64,000 nt of DNA. Origin: Tautonia marina (GTDB lineage: Bacteria > Planctomycetota > Planctomycetia > Isosphaerales > Isosphaeraceae). Below are positions 25,644 through 35,525 of this stretch, piece after piece. Positions within the stretch are counted from its first letter, which is position 1, and every line of letters starts with the position of its first letter. The notes below the pieces were generated by a model, which searched no databases, was not told where the DNA came from, and saw only the letters and a list, made by a program, of their open reading frames with translations. A program made the position numbers and the translations under genes. The stretch covers positions 496,001 through 560,000 of the forward strand of contig NZ_WEZF01000001.1 in the NCBI RefSeq assembly GCF_009177065.1, written 5' to 3'.

Positions 25644-25798
25644 CTAGCTGGCTTCACGAAGACAAAGAGTGAGACCCGAGGGCGGCTCACGGCGAAGCTC
25701 GCCGCACAGCTCCTTCATGGGCAGGTCTGACCGCACCAATCGGAACTCCGTCGGGCCGGCCCGATCTCCGTAGCATCCCCGGTGAGGGAGAGGGATCG

Positions 25799-26458
25799 AT
25801 GAATCAGCAGTCAAGTCTTGTCTACAAGTGTCCGCATTGCCAGGCGAAGGCGGAAATTGGAGACGAGATGCTCGGCCAGGTTGTCAACTGCCCCCAATGC
25901 GAGCGGCCGTTTCGCGTCGAGGCTCCTCCCTCGTTTCCGATCAGCGACGACGAGGCCGGCTCGGTCATCCGCAAAGGGGGAGCACCGGAGGTCACTAACC
26001 CGGTCGATCAGGAACGCGTGCTGATCGTCTTGCATCCGGCGGTGCTCAGGCGTCGAGTTTTTCAGACGTCGGCTTCGATCCTGATCATCATCGCCGGCAT
26101 CGTCGCCATGTTCTGGGGGATGGCAAGTACCAACCCCTGGCTGGGCTGGGGCGGTCTGGCCGCCGCGGTGATTGGAGCCCTCGACCTGGTTTACTGGTGG
26201 TTCAAGTCGCTCTTCGTTACCCTCTCTGTGACCAACCGCCGGACGATCCTGCGGACCGGACTGTTCGCCAAGGCCACCAGCGAGGTGAACCACGACGATG
26301 TCCGCAACCTTCAGATTGATCAATCGGTGGTCTATCGAATGCTCAACATCGGTGACCTTCGGGTGTCGAGCGCCGGTCAGGATACCATCGAGATCCGGGC
26401 CCGGGCGATCCCCGATCCTGAAGGTGTGGCGGCCATCATCCGAGAACATCAGGATTAA
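25799..26458 (+). CDS. Zinc-ribbon plus bacterial PH-domain membrane protein
   Basis: The 219-residue protein starts with a four-cysteine zinc ribbon (CPHC at 11-14, CPQC at 31-34), then an acidic linker, two membrane helices (about 91-110 and 115-135) and a bacterial PH-like domain (bPH2, formerly DUF304, about 138-215) with the hallmark TLSVTNRRTILRTGLF and IPDPEGVAAIIREHQ. bPH proteins are small membrane-bound proteins, many of unknown function, some tied to envelope stress. ATG 25799 follows GAGGGAGAGGG. It is the first gene after the plus-strand sigma-54 promoter and is followed 99 bp later by a DUF2254 gene. Confidence 0.85.
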   Translation: MNQQSSLVYKCPHCQAKAEIGDEMLGQVVNCPQCERPFRVEAPPSFPISDDEAGSVIRKGGAPEVTNPVDQERVLIVLHPAVLRRRVFQTSASILIIIAGIVAMFWGMASTNPWLGWGGLAAAVIGALDLVYWWFKSLFVTLSVTNRRTILRTGLFAKATSEVNHDDVRNLQIDQSVVYRMLNIGDLRVSSAGQDTIEIRARAIPDPEGVAAIIREHQD

Positions 26459-26557
26459 CCTGTGCGAGACGATCCAGGATCTTCGTCAGTTCCGAACCCC
26501 AGTTCTCCAGGGGCTCGCATCGCTCGATCCTCCCGCCTGACCTACCCGGGAGGAACG

Positions 26558-28012
26558 ATGCGGCTCCGCTATCATTGGGACTGGTTGAGGTCGGGCTACC
26601 TGTTCGTTCCCTCGATCATGGTCTTGATGGCGGTGGTCCTGGCGCTGCTAGCCATCGAGCTGGACAGCTTCCTCTACAGCGATGGTCGCGTGATCGAACA
26701 CTGGTATTCCCAGGGAGGCCCCGAGGAATCCCGGACCATCCTGGGCATGATCGCCGGCTCGATGATCACGATTGTCGGCATCGTCTATTCGATCGCCATG
26801 GTCAACCTGACGCTCGCCTCCGATCAGTTTGGCCCACGCCTGATCCGCACGTTCATGACCGACATGGGCACGCAGCTCGTGCTCGGCGCGTTTCTCGCCA
26901 CGTTCGTTTACAGCGTGATGGTCCTGCTGGCCATCGAGAGCGGCGCGAACGATCCAGGGCCGAGCGCCGCGTCGGCAGCCCGGACGGGCGATGCCGATGC
27001 CGAGGTCTGGGCCGCCTTGCCCGAGCCGACCTCGTTCGCCCCGGTCATCTCGATCTGGCTTGGCGTTGCCCTGTCGATGGTCTGCCTGGGGATGCTGATC
27101 TACTTCATCCACCACGTCGCCCAGGCCATCCAGGCACCAAACGTGATCGACTCGGTCGCTCGAGAGCTGGAGCGGTCGATCCGCCGCCACTTCCCCGAGG
27201 CTCGAGAGTCGGTCGAAACAATCGGGCATCCCACCAATCGTGAAGCGATCGACGATGATCTGCCCCCGGATTTTGAGGACGAGGCTCGGCCCTTGACGGT
27301 GGCTGTCTCCGGGTATCTTCAGTTCATCGACCATGAAGTTCTTGTTCAGATCTGCTCGGAAGCTCAGCTCGTGATGCGGCTTGATCAACGCCCCGGAGAC
27401 TTCGTGGTGGCGGGCGGTTCGGTGGGCCTGGTCTGGCCGCCCGATCGCGTGGATGAAGAGGTCGAGCGTCGGCTCCGAAGCGTCTTCTTGATCGGGGTGC
27501 AGCGAACCCCTCCCGAGGATGTCGAGTTCTCGATCAGCCAGCTCGTCGAGATTGCCGTGCGGGCCCTTGGCAACAACGACCCGTTTACCGCCATCAACTG
27601 CGTCGATCGGCTGGGAGCCGCGATGTGCTTGCTGGTGGGACGGAAAATCCCTTCCCGCAAACGCTTCGACAGCGACGGACAAATCCGGGTCATCGCCCGA
27701 GCGACCCGCTTCGGCGGCATCATCAACACTGCGTTTGACCAGATTCGCCAGTACGGCGCCGACGACACGGCCCTGACCATCCGCTTGCTTGAGGTCATCG
27801 CCCTGATTGCCTCGCGTGTGGATAATTTGACCGATGGCGCCGCCTTGCTTCGTCAGGCGGTCATGATCGAACGAGGCAGCCGCCAGACGATCGTCGAGGA
27901 ATACGACCGCCGCGACATCGCCGAACGGTTCCAGGACATTCTCAACCAACTTGATCTGCAGGAAGTCACGGGAGAGGTCGATCGCTGGAAACCGCGACGA
28001 GCCAACGCCTAA
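26558..28012 (+). CDS. DUF2254 membrane protein
   Basis: The 484-residue protein has four predicted membrane helices (about 14-34, 61-82, 106-126 and 160-184) and a soluble C-terminal half of 300 residues. Motifs such as SMITIVGIVYSIAMVNLTLASDQFGPRL (split here as SMITIVGIVYSI and LASDQFGPRL) define DUF2254, a family of predicted membrane proteins of unknown function. ATG 26558 follows GGGAGGAA; the frame extends upstream to 26462 without similarity. It lies between the bPH gene and the hybrid kinase, all in one direction with gaps of 99 and 63 bp, so the three may form an operon. Confidence 0.88.
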   Translation: MRLRYHWDWLRSGYLFVPSIMVLMAVVLALLAIELDSFLYSDGRVIEHWYSQGGPEESRTILGMIAGSMITIVGIVYSIAMVNLTLASDQFGPRLIRTFMTDMGTQLVLGAFLATFVYSVMVLLAIESGANDPGPSAASAARTGDADAEVWAALPEPTSFAPVISIWLGVALSMVCLGMLIYFIHHVAQAIQAPNVIDSVARELERSIRRHFPEARESVETIGHPTNREAIDDDLPPDFEDEARPLTVAVSGYLQFIDHEVLVQICSEAQLVMRLDQRPGDFVVAGGSVGLVWPPDRVDEEVERRLRSVFLIGVQRTPPEDVEFSISQLVEIAVRALGNNDPFTAINCVDRLGAAMCLLVGRKIPSRKRFDSDGQIRVIARATRFGGIINTAFDQIRQYGADDTALTIRLLEVIALIASRVDNLTDGAALLRQAVMIERGSRQTIVEEYDRRDIAERFQDILNQLDLQEVTGEVDRWKPRRANA

Positions 28013-28075
28013 ATGGACCGTCGCGTTCATCTGATTGACTTTTATTGAGATGGCCGAAGCACGTTTTGGATCATC

Positions 28076-30976
28076 ATGCGTCACGCCAATATGGTTCCCC
28101 GCTATGCGATCGCCTTGCTGAGCGTCACCCTGGCGTTTGTCCTGAGATGGGTCATCGATCCGTTGGCCGATCAGGAGTTCGGCCCGTTTCTGTTCTTTGC
28201 CGGTGCCGTGACGGTCAGTGCCTGGTACGGCGGGTTGTTGCCCGGCCTGATGGCGCTCGGACTTTCGGTGGTCGCGTCGATCGTGGCCTTTTTGCCGCCG
28301 GTCGGCACGTTCTGGCTCTCCGGTCCCGGTTCGATCACGCTGGTCCTGGCATTCGTCCTTGAAGGCTTGATCATCTGCATGGTTTGTCAGATGTTGCACC
28401 AGGCGAGAGCCCGCGCGGAGCTGTCGACCGCCGAAGCTCGCGAGGCGCTCCGGGCACGCCGGACCAGCGAAACCCGGTTCCGCCGCCTGGCCGAGTCTGG
28501 CGTGATCGGCGTGATCGAGGGCCGCGACGAGATGATCGTCGAGGCAAATGATGCCTTTCTCCGGATGCTCGACTACCCGCGTGATCGACTGGCCAATCGG
28601 GGGTTGAGCGTGGCCGAAATCACCCCCGAGGACGAACGTGAGCACGATGTGCCTCGCTTTGCTCAGCTCTTCCGGACCGGAACACTGCCGCCCTTCGAGA
28701 AGCGTTACATGACGTCCGACGGCCAAGCGGTCCCGGTCTTGGTCGGGGGGGCTCTCATTGATCCGGGAGGGCTCGACTGGGCCGCGTTCGTGCTCGACCT
28801 CAGCCGACAGAAAATCGTCGAGCGCGAGCTGGCTCAGGCGATCGCTCGGGCCGAGGCGGCCAACCGGGCCAAGAGCGAGTTCCTGGCCGTTCTGAGCCAC
28901 GAGTTGATTACCCCGATGAACGCCATTCTCGGCATGAATCAACTGGCCATGACCGGCCAGCGCGATCCGATCCTCCGCGACTACCTGGCCACGGCCCAGG
29001 ACTCGGCCGAGGCGCTGCTCGCCTTGCTCAGCGACCTGCTCGATTACTCCTCGATCGAGGTCGGCGGCCTCGACCTTGACCCGGCTCCCTTCCAACTCAG
29101 GGCCATGCTCGATCGGGTCATCCGGCCGCTGGCCGACCGGGCCTCTCGCAAAGGTCTGGAACTGACAGCCGAGGTGGCCGACGCCGTGCCGGAGGTTCTG
29201 GTCGGAGATGCCCGTCGCCTTCGTCAGATCCTGGTGAACCTGCTCGACAACGCGATCAAGTTTACCGAGCAGGGAGACGTTACCCTGACCGTCGGGCTCG
29301 ACCAGCGCGACGACCCGGGGGCCGCTCCGGACGAGGTGAGCGTCTGGTTCGAGGTGGCCGATACGGGCATCGGGATCAGTGCCGAGGACCAGGGCCGAAT
29401 CTTCGCCCCCTTCACCCAGATCGACGCCTCGACCACCCGGCCGTACTCGGGGACCGGGCTGGGGTTGTCGATTTGCCGACAGATCGTGACCTTGATGGGG
29501 GGGGAGCTCCATCTGGAAAGCCAGTCGGGGCAGGGCAGCCGGTTCCGCGCCCTCATCCCGTTCCGAAACGCGGTTGAGGACGAGCCGAGGCCCTCGACCT
29601 CCCTGCCCGACCTGAGTGGTCTGCCGGTCCTGGTCGTTGATGATCGCCCGGCCAGTCGGTCTGCGGCCGAGTCGATTCTGGCCGGCTGGTCGATGCGGCC
29701 GGTGCCCGCCTCCGATGGCTCGACCGCGCTGGCCTTGCTGGCCGAGGCCGTGAATCGAGGGGAGCCGTTTCCTCTGGTCCTTGTCGATGCCCGGATGCCG
29801 GGCCTCGACGGCGTCACCGTGGCGTCCCGCATCCATCGAGAAGGACTGGCCGGTGCAACCATCTTGATGCAATCGCCGGCCGATCGCTCGTCGGATTCGA
29901 TCGCAGAAGCGAGGATTCCCGAGGTCGAGGCTGTCCTGGAGAAGCCGATCACCCCCGCTCGGCTGCTGGATGCGATCGTCAAGGCCCTGGAACCCGGTCC
30001 CCGAACCCACGAGGCGGAGAAGGGGGAACGCGGGCCGTCGCCGGCTCCACCCAGGTCGACTCCGGAGCGTTCCTTGCACATCTTGCTGGCCGAGGATACG
30101 CCCGCCAACCAGAAGCTCGCCCTGGCCGTGCTCAGGCGCCGAGGGCATCGGGTTGACCTGGCCGCCAACGGTCGAGAGGCGGTTGAACTGGCTCGCCGAT
30201 CGCGGTACGACCTGATCTTGATGGATCTCCAGATGCCAGTCATGGACGGACTTCAGGCCACCTGCGCTATCCGGGCCCTGAACGGATCGAACACCGCGAA
30301 TGTACCGATCGTCGCCCTGACTGCCCACACCTTGCCGGCCGACCGACAGCGGTGTCTTCAGGCTGGAATGGATCACTATCTCGCCAAGCCAATCGACATT
30401 CGAGAGCTTCTGAATGTGATCGAGTCTTATGGGTTTCGATCCAACGGTCGCTCGGGTCAGAACACGCTGCCGGAGCGAACGCTTGCTTCCTCCGGGAACG
30501 GCCCTCGACCAGACACCGTTGCCAACCTCAACGCCCACACCGACACTCAGATTGCGGGTTCGACCGATGCGAAGCCCTCGGTGGCGGAACCCGCGCAGGA
30601 GGAACAGGTGCATCACGATCAGACCCCGGTTTATGACCGTCAGGCCGCGGTGAAGCGGCTGGGAGGCGACGAGGAATTATTCCGCGATATGATCGGGTTC
30701 TTCCTCGAAGACTTCCCGGGGCTGCTCGACCAGCTTTGCCAAGGCTTACTGTCCGACGATGCCAGGGCGGTCGAACGGGCCGCTCACAGCCTCAAAGGGT
30801 TGACCGCCAGTTGCGGCTCGGGACCGGCCAGACAAGCCGCCGGGCGTGTCGAGCAGATCGGCCGAGACAACCGACTGGTCGATGCCCCCGAAGCGGTCGA
30901 GCACCTCGTTGCCGAGCTCCAACGCTTGCGAGACGTGCTGAAGGCCGATCGAGACTCGACGGCGGGAGAAGCATGA
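28076..30976 (+). CDS. Hybrid histidine kinase with two receivers and Hpt
   Basis: The 966-residue membrane kinase begins with a DUF4118-type bundle of about four helices (residues 9-110), then a PAS domain (about 130-245), HisKA with His275 in SHELITPMN, HATPase (N-box near Asn388, GIGIS and GTGLGLSI), a first receiver (Asp571), a second receiver (Asp717, Lys771) and a C-terminal Hpt domain (His904 in AAHSLKG). This is a complete internal phosphorelay: His, Asp, His, then out to an Asp of a response regulator. The natural target is the NtrC-type regulator whose gene converges with it 138 bp downstream. ATG 28091 is an alternative start. Confidence 0.93.
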   Translation: MRHANMVPRYAIALLSVTLAFVLRWVIDPLADQEFGPFLFFAGAVTVSAWYGGLLPGLMALGLSVVASIVAFLPPVGTFWLSGPGSITLVLAFVLEGLIICMVCQMLHQARARAELSTAEAREALRARRTSETRFRRLAESGVIGVIEGRDEMIVEANDAFLRMLDYPRDRLANRGLSVAEITPEDEREHDVPRFAQLFRTGTLPPFEKRYMTSDGQAVPVLVGGALIDPGGLDWAAFVLDLSRQKIVERELAQAIARAEAANRAKSEFLAVLSHELITPMNAILGMNQLAMTGQRDPILRDYLATAQDSAEALLALLSDLLDYSSIEVGGLDLDPAPFQLRAMLDRVIRPLADRASRKGLELTAEVADAVPEVLVGDARRLRQILVNLLDNAIKFTEQGDVTLTVGLDQRDDPGAAPDEVSVWFEVADTGIGISAEDQGRIFAPFTQIDASTTRPYSGTGLGLSICRQIVTLMGGELHLESQSGQGSRFRALIPFRNAVEDEPRPSTSLPDLSGLPVLVVDDRPASRSAAESILAGWSMRPVPASDGSTALALLAEAVNRGEPFPLVLVDARMPGLDGVTVASRIHREGLAGATILMQSPADRSSDSIAEARIPEVEAVLEKPITPARLLDAIVKALEPGPRTHEAEKGERGPSPAPPRSTPERSLHILLAEDTPANQKLALAVLRRRGHRVDLAANGREAVELARRSRYDLILMDLQMPVMDGLQATCAIRALNGSNTANVPIVALTAHTLPADRQRCLQAGMDHYLAKPIDIRELLNVIESYGFRSNGRSGQNTLPERTLASSGNGPRPDTVANLNAHTDTQIAGSTDAKPSVAEPAQEEQVHHDQTPVYDRQAAVKRLGGDEELFRDMIGFFLEDFPGLLDQLCQGLLSDDARAVERAAHSLKGLTASCGSGPARQAAGRVEQIGRDNRLVDAPEAVEHLVAELQRLRDVLKADRDSTAGEA

Positions 30977-31114
30977 CGTCGGGCAAATGGAGCAGAGAGC
31001 TTTATCAATTGTCAAAGAGTTTTGATGTTTGATTTCTTCTGGGCGTTTTGTTCAGACGTTTTGGTTTATTCTGATGTGTTTGTGGTCAAAACAAAGACCT
31101 GGTCGGGCGCAGGC

Positions 31115-32572
<1,458 letters not shown>

Positions 32573-32834
32573 GGTGAGTGTCTCAATCGGCTCGGGCGTC
32601 TTGAACCAGCGTGCGGGATCGGAAACGAGGTCGAGACGCACCGGCTCCGAAACCAGGAATCCCGGGGGAGCGTGACGGCCATTATACCGGCCCTCGGCCT
32701 GAATGCGAGAAATGCCGCTCAGCTCGTCGATCGCTCGCCGGTGCGCGGCGATTGCGCCGTTGGGTGCGCGGAGAATGGTGCAGCGGTTTGGACTGATCGT
32801 CCTCCTGATTCTAAGGTTACGGCAAGACCTGGTC

Positions 32835-33103
32835 GTTCGTTTCGGGAATGAAGGGGAAAGGCAATGGGTTCGTTTCGCGCCGGGACAGCCGCGCCAGTCC
32901 CAGGAGGCCGCGGCACGGTCGCGGATGAGATCCAGACCCCTGCCAGTGCGGTTGAACATCCCTCGGTTCGTCAGGGGGCCGCCCCCCGGTGCGCTGGAAC
33001 GGGAGGCGAGGCGGATGGCGAAACCTGTGAAATGGCAAAGAGTTCGGGTGAGAATCTCAGGTTCGTTTCGGGGATCGACGCGGGGTCGACTGGGTTCGTT
33101 TGG
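32835..33103 (+). repeat. Cluster of GGTTCGTTT(C/T)G motifs
   Basis: Copies of (G)GTTCGTTT(C/T)G start near 32835, 32867, 33060 and 33093; a fifth related copy is at 34857-34868 in the next spacer. They lie only in gene-free DNA here. When read as protein on the minus strand they give recurring ETN/RNEP-type strings, a sign of non-coding repeats. Role unknown. Confidence 0.55.
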
Positions 33104-33620
33104 CGCGGGGAAATCGGGGAAGGAGCGATTGCGGGAACGACACTTGCCGTTCGGAGTCGCAGGGAGAGCATGGGAATTGAGGAGGCGATCGGCTCGGACC
33201 CTGACGGCGAGATCGAACGTGAGGATTCGGCCAAGATGCATGATCTTGTGGGCGATTCGTTGCGCCAGGAGGAGATTGCGAGGATGGGTGGAATCGTGCG
33301 CCCAATCCGAATTGCGATGGAGAGGCCTCAAGACGTGGAGGTGTTTGGAGTGGGAGAGCATGGGTGAGTGTCTGGGTGGTTTTGGTAAGAAGCGGAACTG
33401 GGGGCGATTTGGAGAGATGGGGTTTTCCGATGCGGTGCCGTCGGCCGAGGCGGGGAGGATGATTCCTGCAACAAGAGCATCGGGAAATCGGGGAGGCTCA
33501 GTCACTCAAAGTGAAAAGCCACGGCTGGTTTTCGGGATCGGGAGGCGAGGCAAAGAAGGGAGTGGAGGCGGGGAAGGGAAGGGGATGAGCGGACGGTTCC
33601 CGAGCGCCAGCGCGCACGGC

Positions 33621-33669
33621 GACGACCCCCGAGCCCCGAGTCCGAGAAGGACAGGGGGTGGGGGTCGTC
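33621..33669. repeat. Long inverted repeat in the spacer
   Basis: GACGACCCCC (33621-33630) and GGGGGTCGTC (33660-33669) are perfect arms, with an inner GTCC/GGAC stem. It lies about 190 bp after the PEP-CTERM stop codon, so it may terminate that minus-strand gene. Confidence 0.5.
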
Positions 33670-33859
33670 AGTGCAAGAGGACCGAGCCGAGGGGAGATCG
33701 CCCGAGATTGAATCGAGCGGTGTTCCTGGTCAGGAGCGTGGGTCAATCAGGGATGAGCCAGGCCGTTCGGATGCGGCGTCGCATCGCGTTCCGCGTCGGT
33801 GCAGAGCGGCTCGAACGGAGATTCTGATGACCGTGGGACGCCGGGGGAGCGCCGAGCGA

Positions 33860-34603
33860 TCAACCGCGGCGACGCAGGCGACGTAGGCGACGCACGCCCA
33901 GGCCGAGACCGGCGAGGGCTGCGGTGCCGCACAGGGCCAGTGACGAGGGCTCGGGCACCACGCCGTTGGGGCGGGCGATGAAGTCAAGCACATCAGTCGA
34001 GTTCAGATCGAGCAGTCCCGCGTTGTACGCGAAGCCGTTGTTGCCGCCCTTGACGTAGACGTTTCCCCAGACCGGAGCCCGGTTCGACGTGAAGGAGATG
34101 ACCAGGGGGTCGAGGCTGTCCATGCCCTCGAACTTCACTCCCACGATCGTGGGACCGACCGGGAAGCCGGGATTGCTGCCGCCAGGCCCACCGGAATTTT
34201 GGGGGTTGGACTCGAACTCGCCGAAGATCAGATCCACGCCGTCAGATGAGCCATTAAACGTGGTTTCGGTCACGGCCTTTGGATCGACCTGAGGGATGAC
34301 GGCATCGTCGGTCAGGTCGAGAATGATGTGGCTGATGGTGGGCTGGGTGAAGCCGGTGAAGGTGTAGGTATACGAAAACGCAGACTTGTTGAGTTGGGTG
34401 ATTTCCCAGGAGATGTTGAGGGATTTCCCGGCGTAGTCACTCAGGTTGGGTCCGCTGGACGTGTTTGTCAGGAGGACCAGGTTGGCTTCGGTTCGAGAGC
34501 CCGTCAGGTCGGCGGCAGTCCCATAGACTGGGTCGGCGCTGGCCGCCGAAGCGCCGAGCAGGGTCATCAAGGCGACAAGAGAAAGCGAACGAGAGGTCAG
34601 CAT
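33860..34603 (-). CDS. PEP-CTERM secreted protein
   Basis: The 247-residue protein has a signal peptide (ending ASAASA) and a C-terminal sorting tail: VPEPSSLALCGTAALAGLGL, a hydrophobic helix, then an Arg cluster (RRLRRLRRRG). This VPEP-helix-Arg pattern marks substrates of an exosortase, which removes the tail and anchors or releases the protein. The middle is a beta-rich region with no family I recognise (NLSDYAGKSLNISWEI, TFTGFTQPTISHIILDLT). No exosortase gene is in the window. ATG 34603 is the only good start. Confidence 0.85.
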   Translation of the reverse strand: MLTSRSLSLVALMTLLGASAASADPVYGTAADLTGSRTEANLVLLTNTSSGPNLSDYAGKSLNISWEITQLNKSAFSYTYTFTGFTQPTISHIILDLTDDAVIPQVDPKAVTETTFNGSSDGVDLIFGEFESNPQNSGGPGGSNPGFPVGPTIVGVKFEGMDSLDPLVISFTSNRAPVWGNVYVKGGNNGFAYNAGLLDLNSTDVLDFIARPNGVVPEPSSLALCGTAALAGLGLGVRRLRRLRRRG

Positions 34604-35525
34604 CAGGGGTGAAACTCATTGGTCCAGTGAAATCATGAAGTGAGCAACCATGCAACATCAGAGCGCCGTTACGTCCTCGATCCATCGGGTTTCCATCCGC
34701 ACAGCGCCGTGCATCGACCGACGTTTCCAGTGTTCGGAGAAGCCTGATCGAATCAAGACGCGTTGACGCGAAGCCGCGGACGATACGGCGAAATGTTGCA
34801 TGCAGTCAACTCGGCATAACAAACGCCGCGCCAGGGTGATGTTTTGGAGAGACAGTGGTTCGTTTTGGCAACGCGTGGGCCTAATGCGGAGGAGGATGAC
34901 AGTTGGTACGGGGCGGGAGCCGAAGCCCTGGAAAACGGATCGCGTCGGAGGGATGGTTGCGAAGGAGGGCGGAGGATGAGCAAGCGTGCCAGGGGCGCGG
35001 AACGATCACGGAGCCGAGCATCCGGAGAGGACGGCCGGGGATCGAGGACGAGGCGAATTGGTCGGTGTGTTCTGCCCCAACGAGATGCGGGTGAGGTGGA
35101 GTCGGGGGCGTTGGCTGTGCCCTGGAACCGAAGTGCTGGGGTCAGCGCGAGTGGGCAGAGGGGCAAGCGGGGAGGGTTTCAGTGGGGATCACATCGATGG
35201 ACGGTTGACCCCAAAGGAACGACGGGGATTGGTTTGTCGAGTTGACGGAGTTCCGTGTGGAATGGCGTGCCGAGGGAGGCCCACGGCGACGAGAGGAGCG
35301 GGATCAGGAGGATTCCAGCGCGGGCCGGAGGTGAGGTAATGAACGCGAGCGTTGCGATGTGGACGAAGACCCCTCACCCCAACCCTCTCCCCGCTCGCGG
35401 GGAGAGGGAGTTGGAGAATCAGCCCTCGCCCACGGCAGCGGGGAGCGGGTGGGCGAAGGCCGGGTGAGGGGATGGATCGAGAGGCCGATTAAGTTGGCCA
35501 CGCGGAAGTGCGATCGAGCGAGGGC
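34604..35525. other. Gene-poor purine-rich spacer
   Basis: A 922-bp gap with no credible gene. It contains a GGTTCGTTTTGG motif (34857-34868), a purine-rich plus strand similar to the 32.6-33.9 kb spacer, and the REP-like element at 35371-35470. Confidence 0.6.
35371..35470. repeat. REP/MITE-like palindromic unit
   Basis: The outer arms CCCTCACCC (35371-35379) and GGGTGAGGG (35462-35470) enclose a second perfect hairpin, CCCTCTCCCC...GGGGAGAGGG (35383-35408). The CCCTCACCCCAACCCTCTCC start is a familiar dispersed repeat in many high-GC bacteria. No transposase is nearby. Confidence 0.75.

Larger units (their letters stand above)
25104..25798. other. Divergent control region with two sigma-54 promoters
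   Basis: A 695-bp gap between the DUF1328 gene (minus) and the zinc-ribbon/bPH gene (plus), with no credible gene. It holds a consensus sigma-54 promoter on each strand, 385 bp apart and facing outwards, a TGAGGG-TGT-CCCTCA palindrome between them (25434-25448), a GGTGTT/AACACC hairpin (25170-25184) in the DUF1328 leader, and a GCGTTCAGC...GCTG...GAACGC repeat just upstream of the plus promoter. Activator sites would be expected between the promoters. Confidence 0.75.
32573..33859. other. Gene-free purine-rich spacer with repeated motif
   Basis: A 1287-bp region in which no open frame has plausible protein character, despite long frames on both strands. The plus strand is strongly enriched in G and A. 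It holds four copies of a GTTCGTTT motif (32835-33103) and a long hairpin (33621-33669). Confidence 0.65.

Noticed and set aside
26648-30616. Open frame of 1322 codons on the minus strand
   Set aside because: It is antisense to the DUF2254 and hybrid-kinase genes, which have clear domains. Long antisense frames are expected in GC-rich coding DNA, and the translation is low-complexity, rich in Arg, Gly and Asp.
32703-33827. Open frame of 374 codons on the plus strand in the purine-rich spacer
   Set aside because: Very rich in Arg and Gly, no domain, and overlapped by equally long frames on the other strand. It reflects base skew, not a gene.
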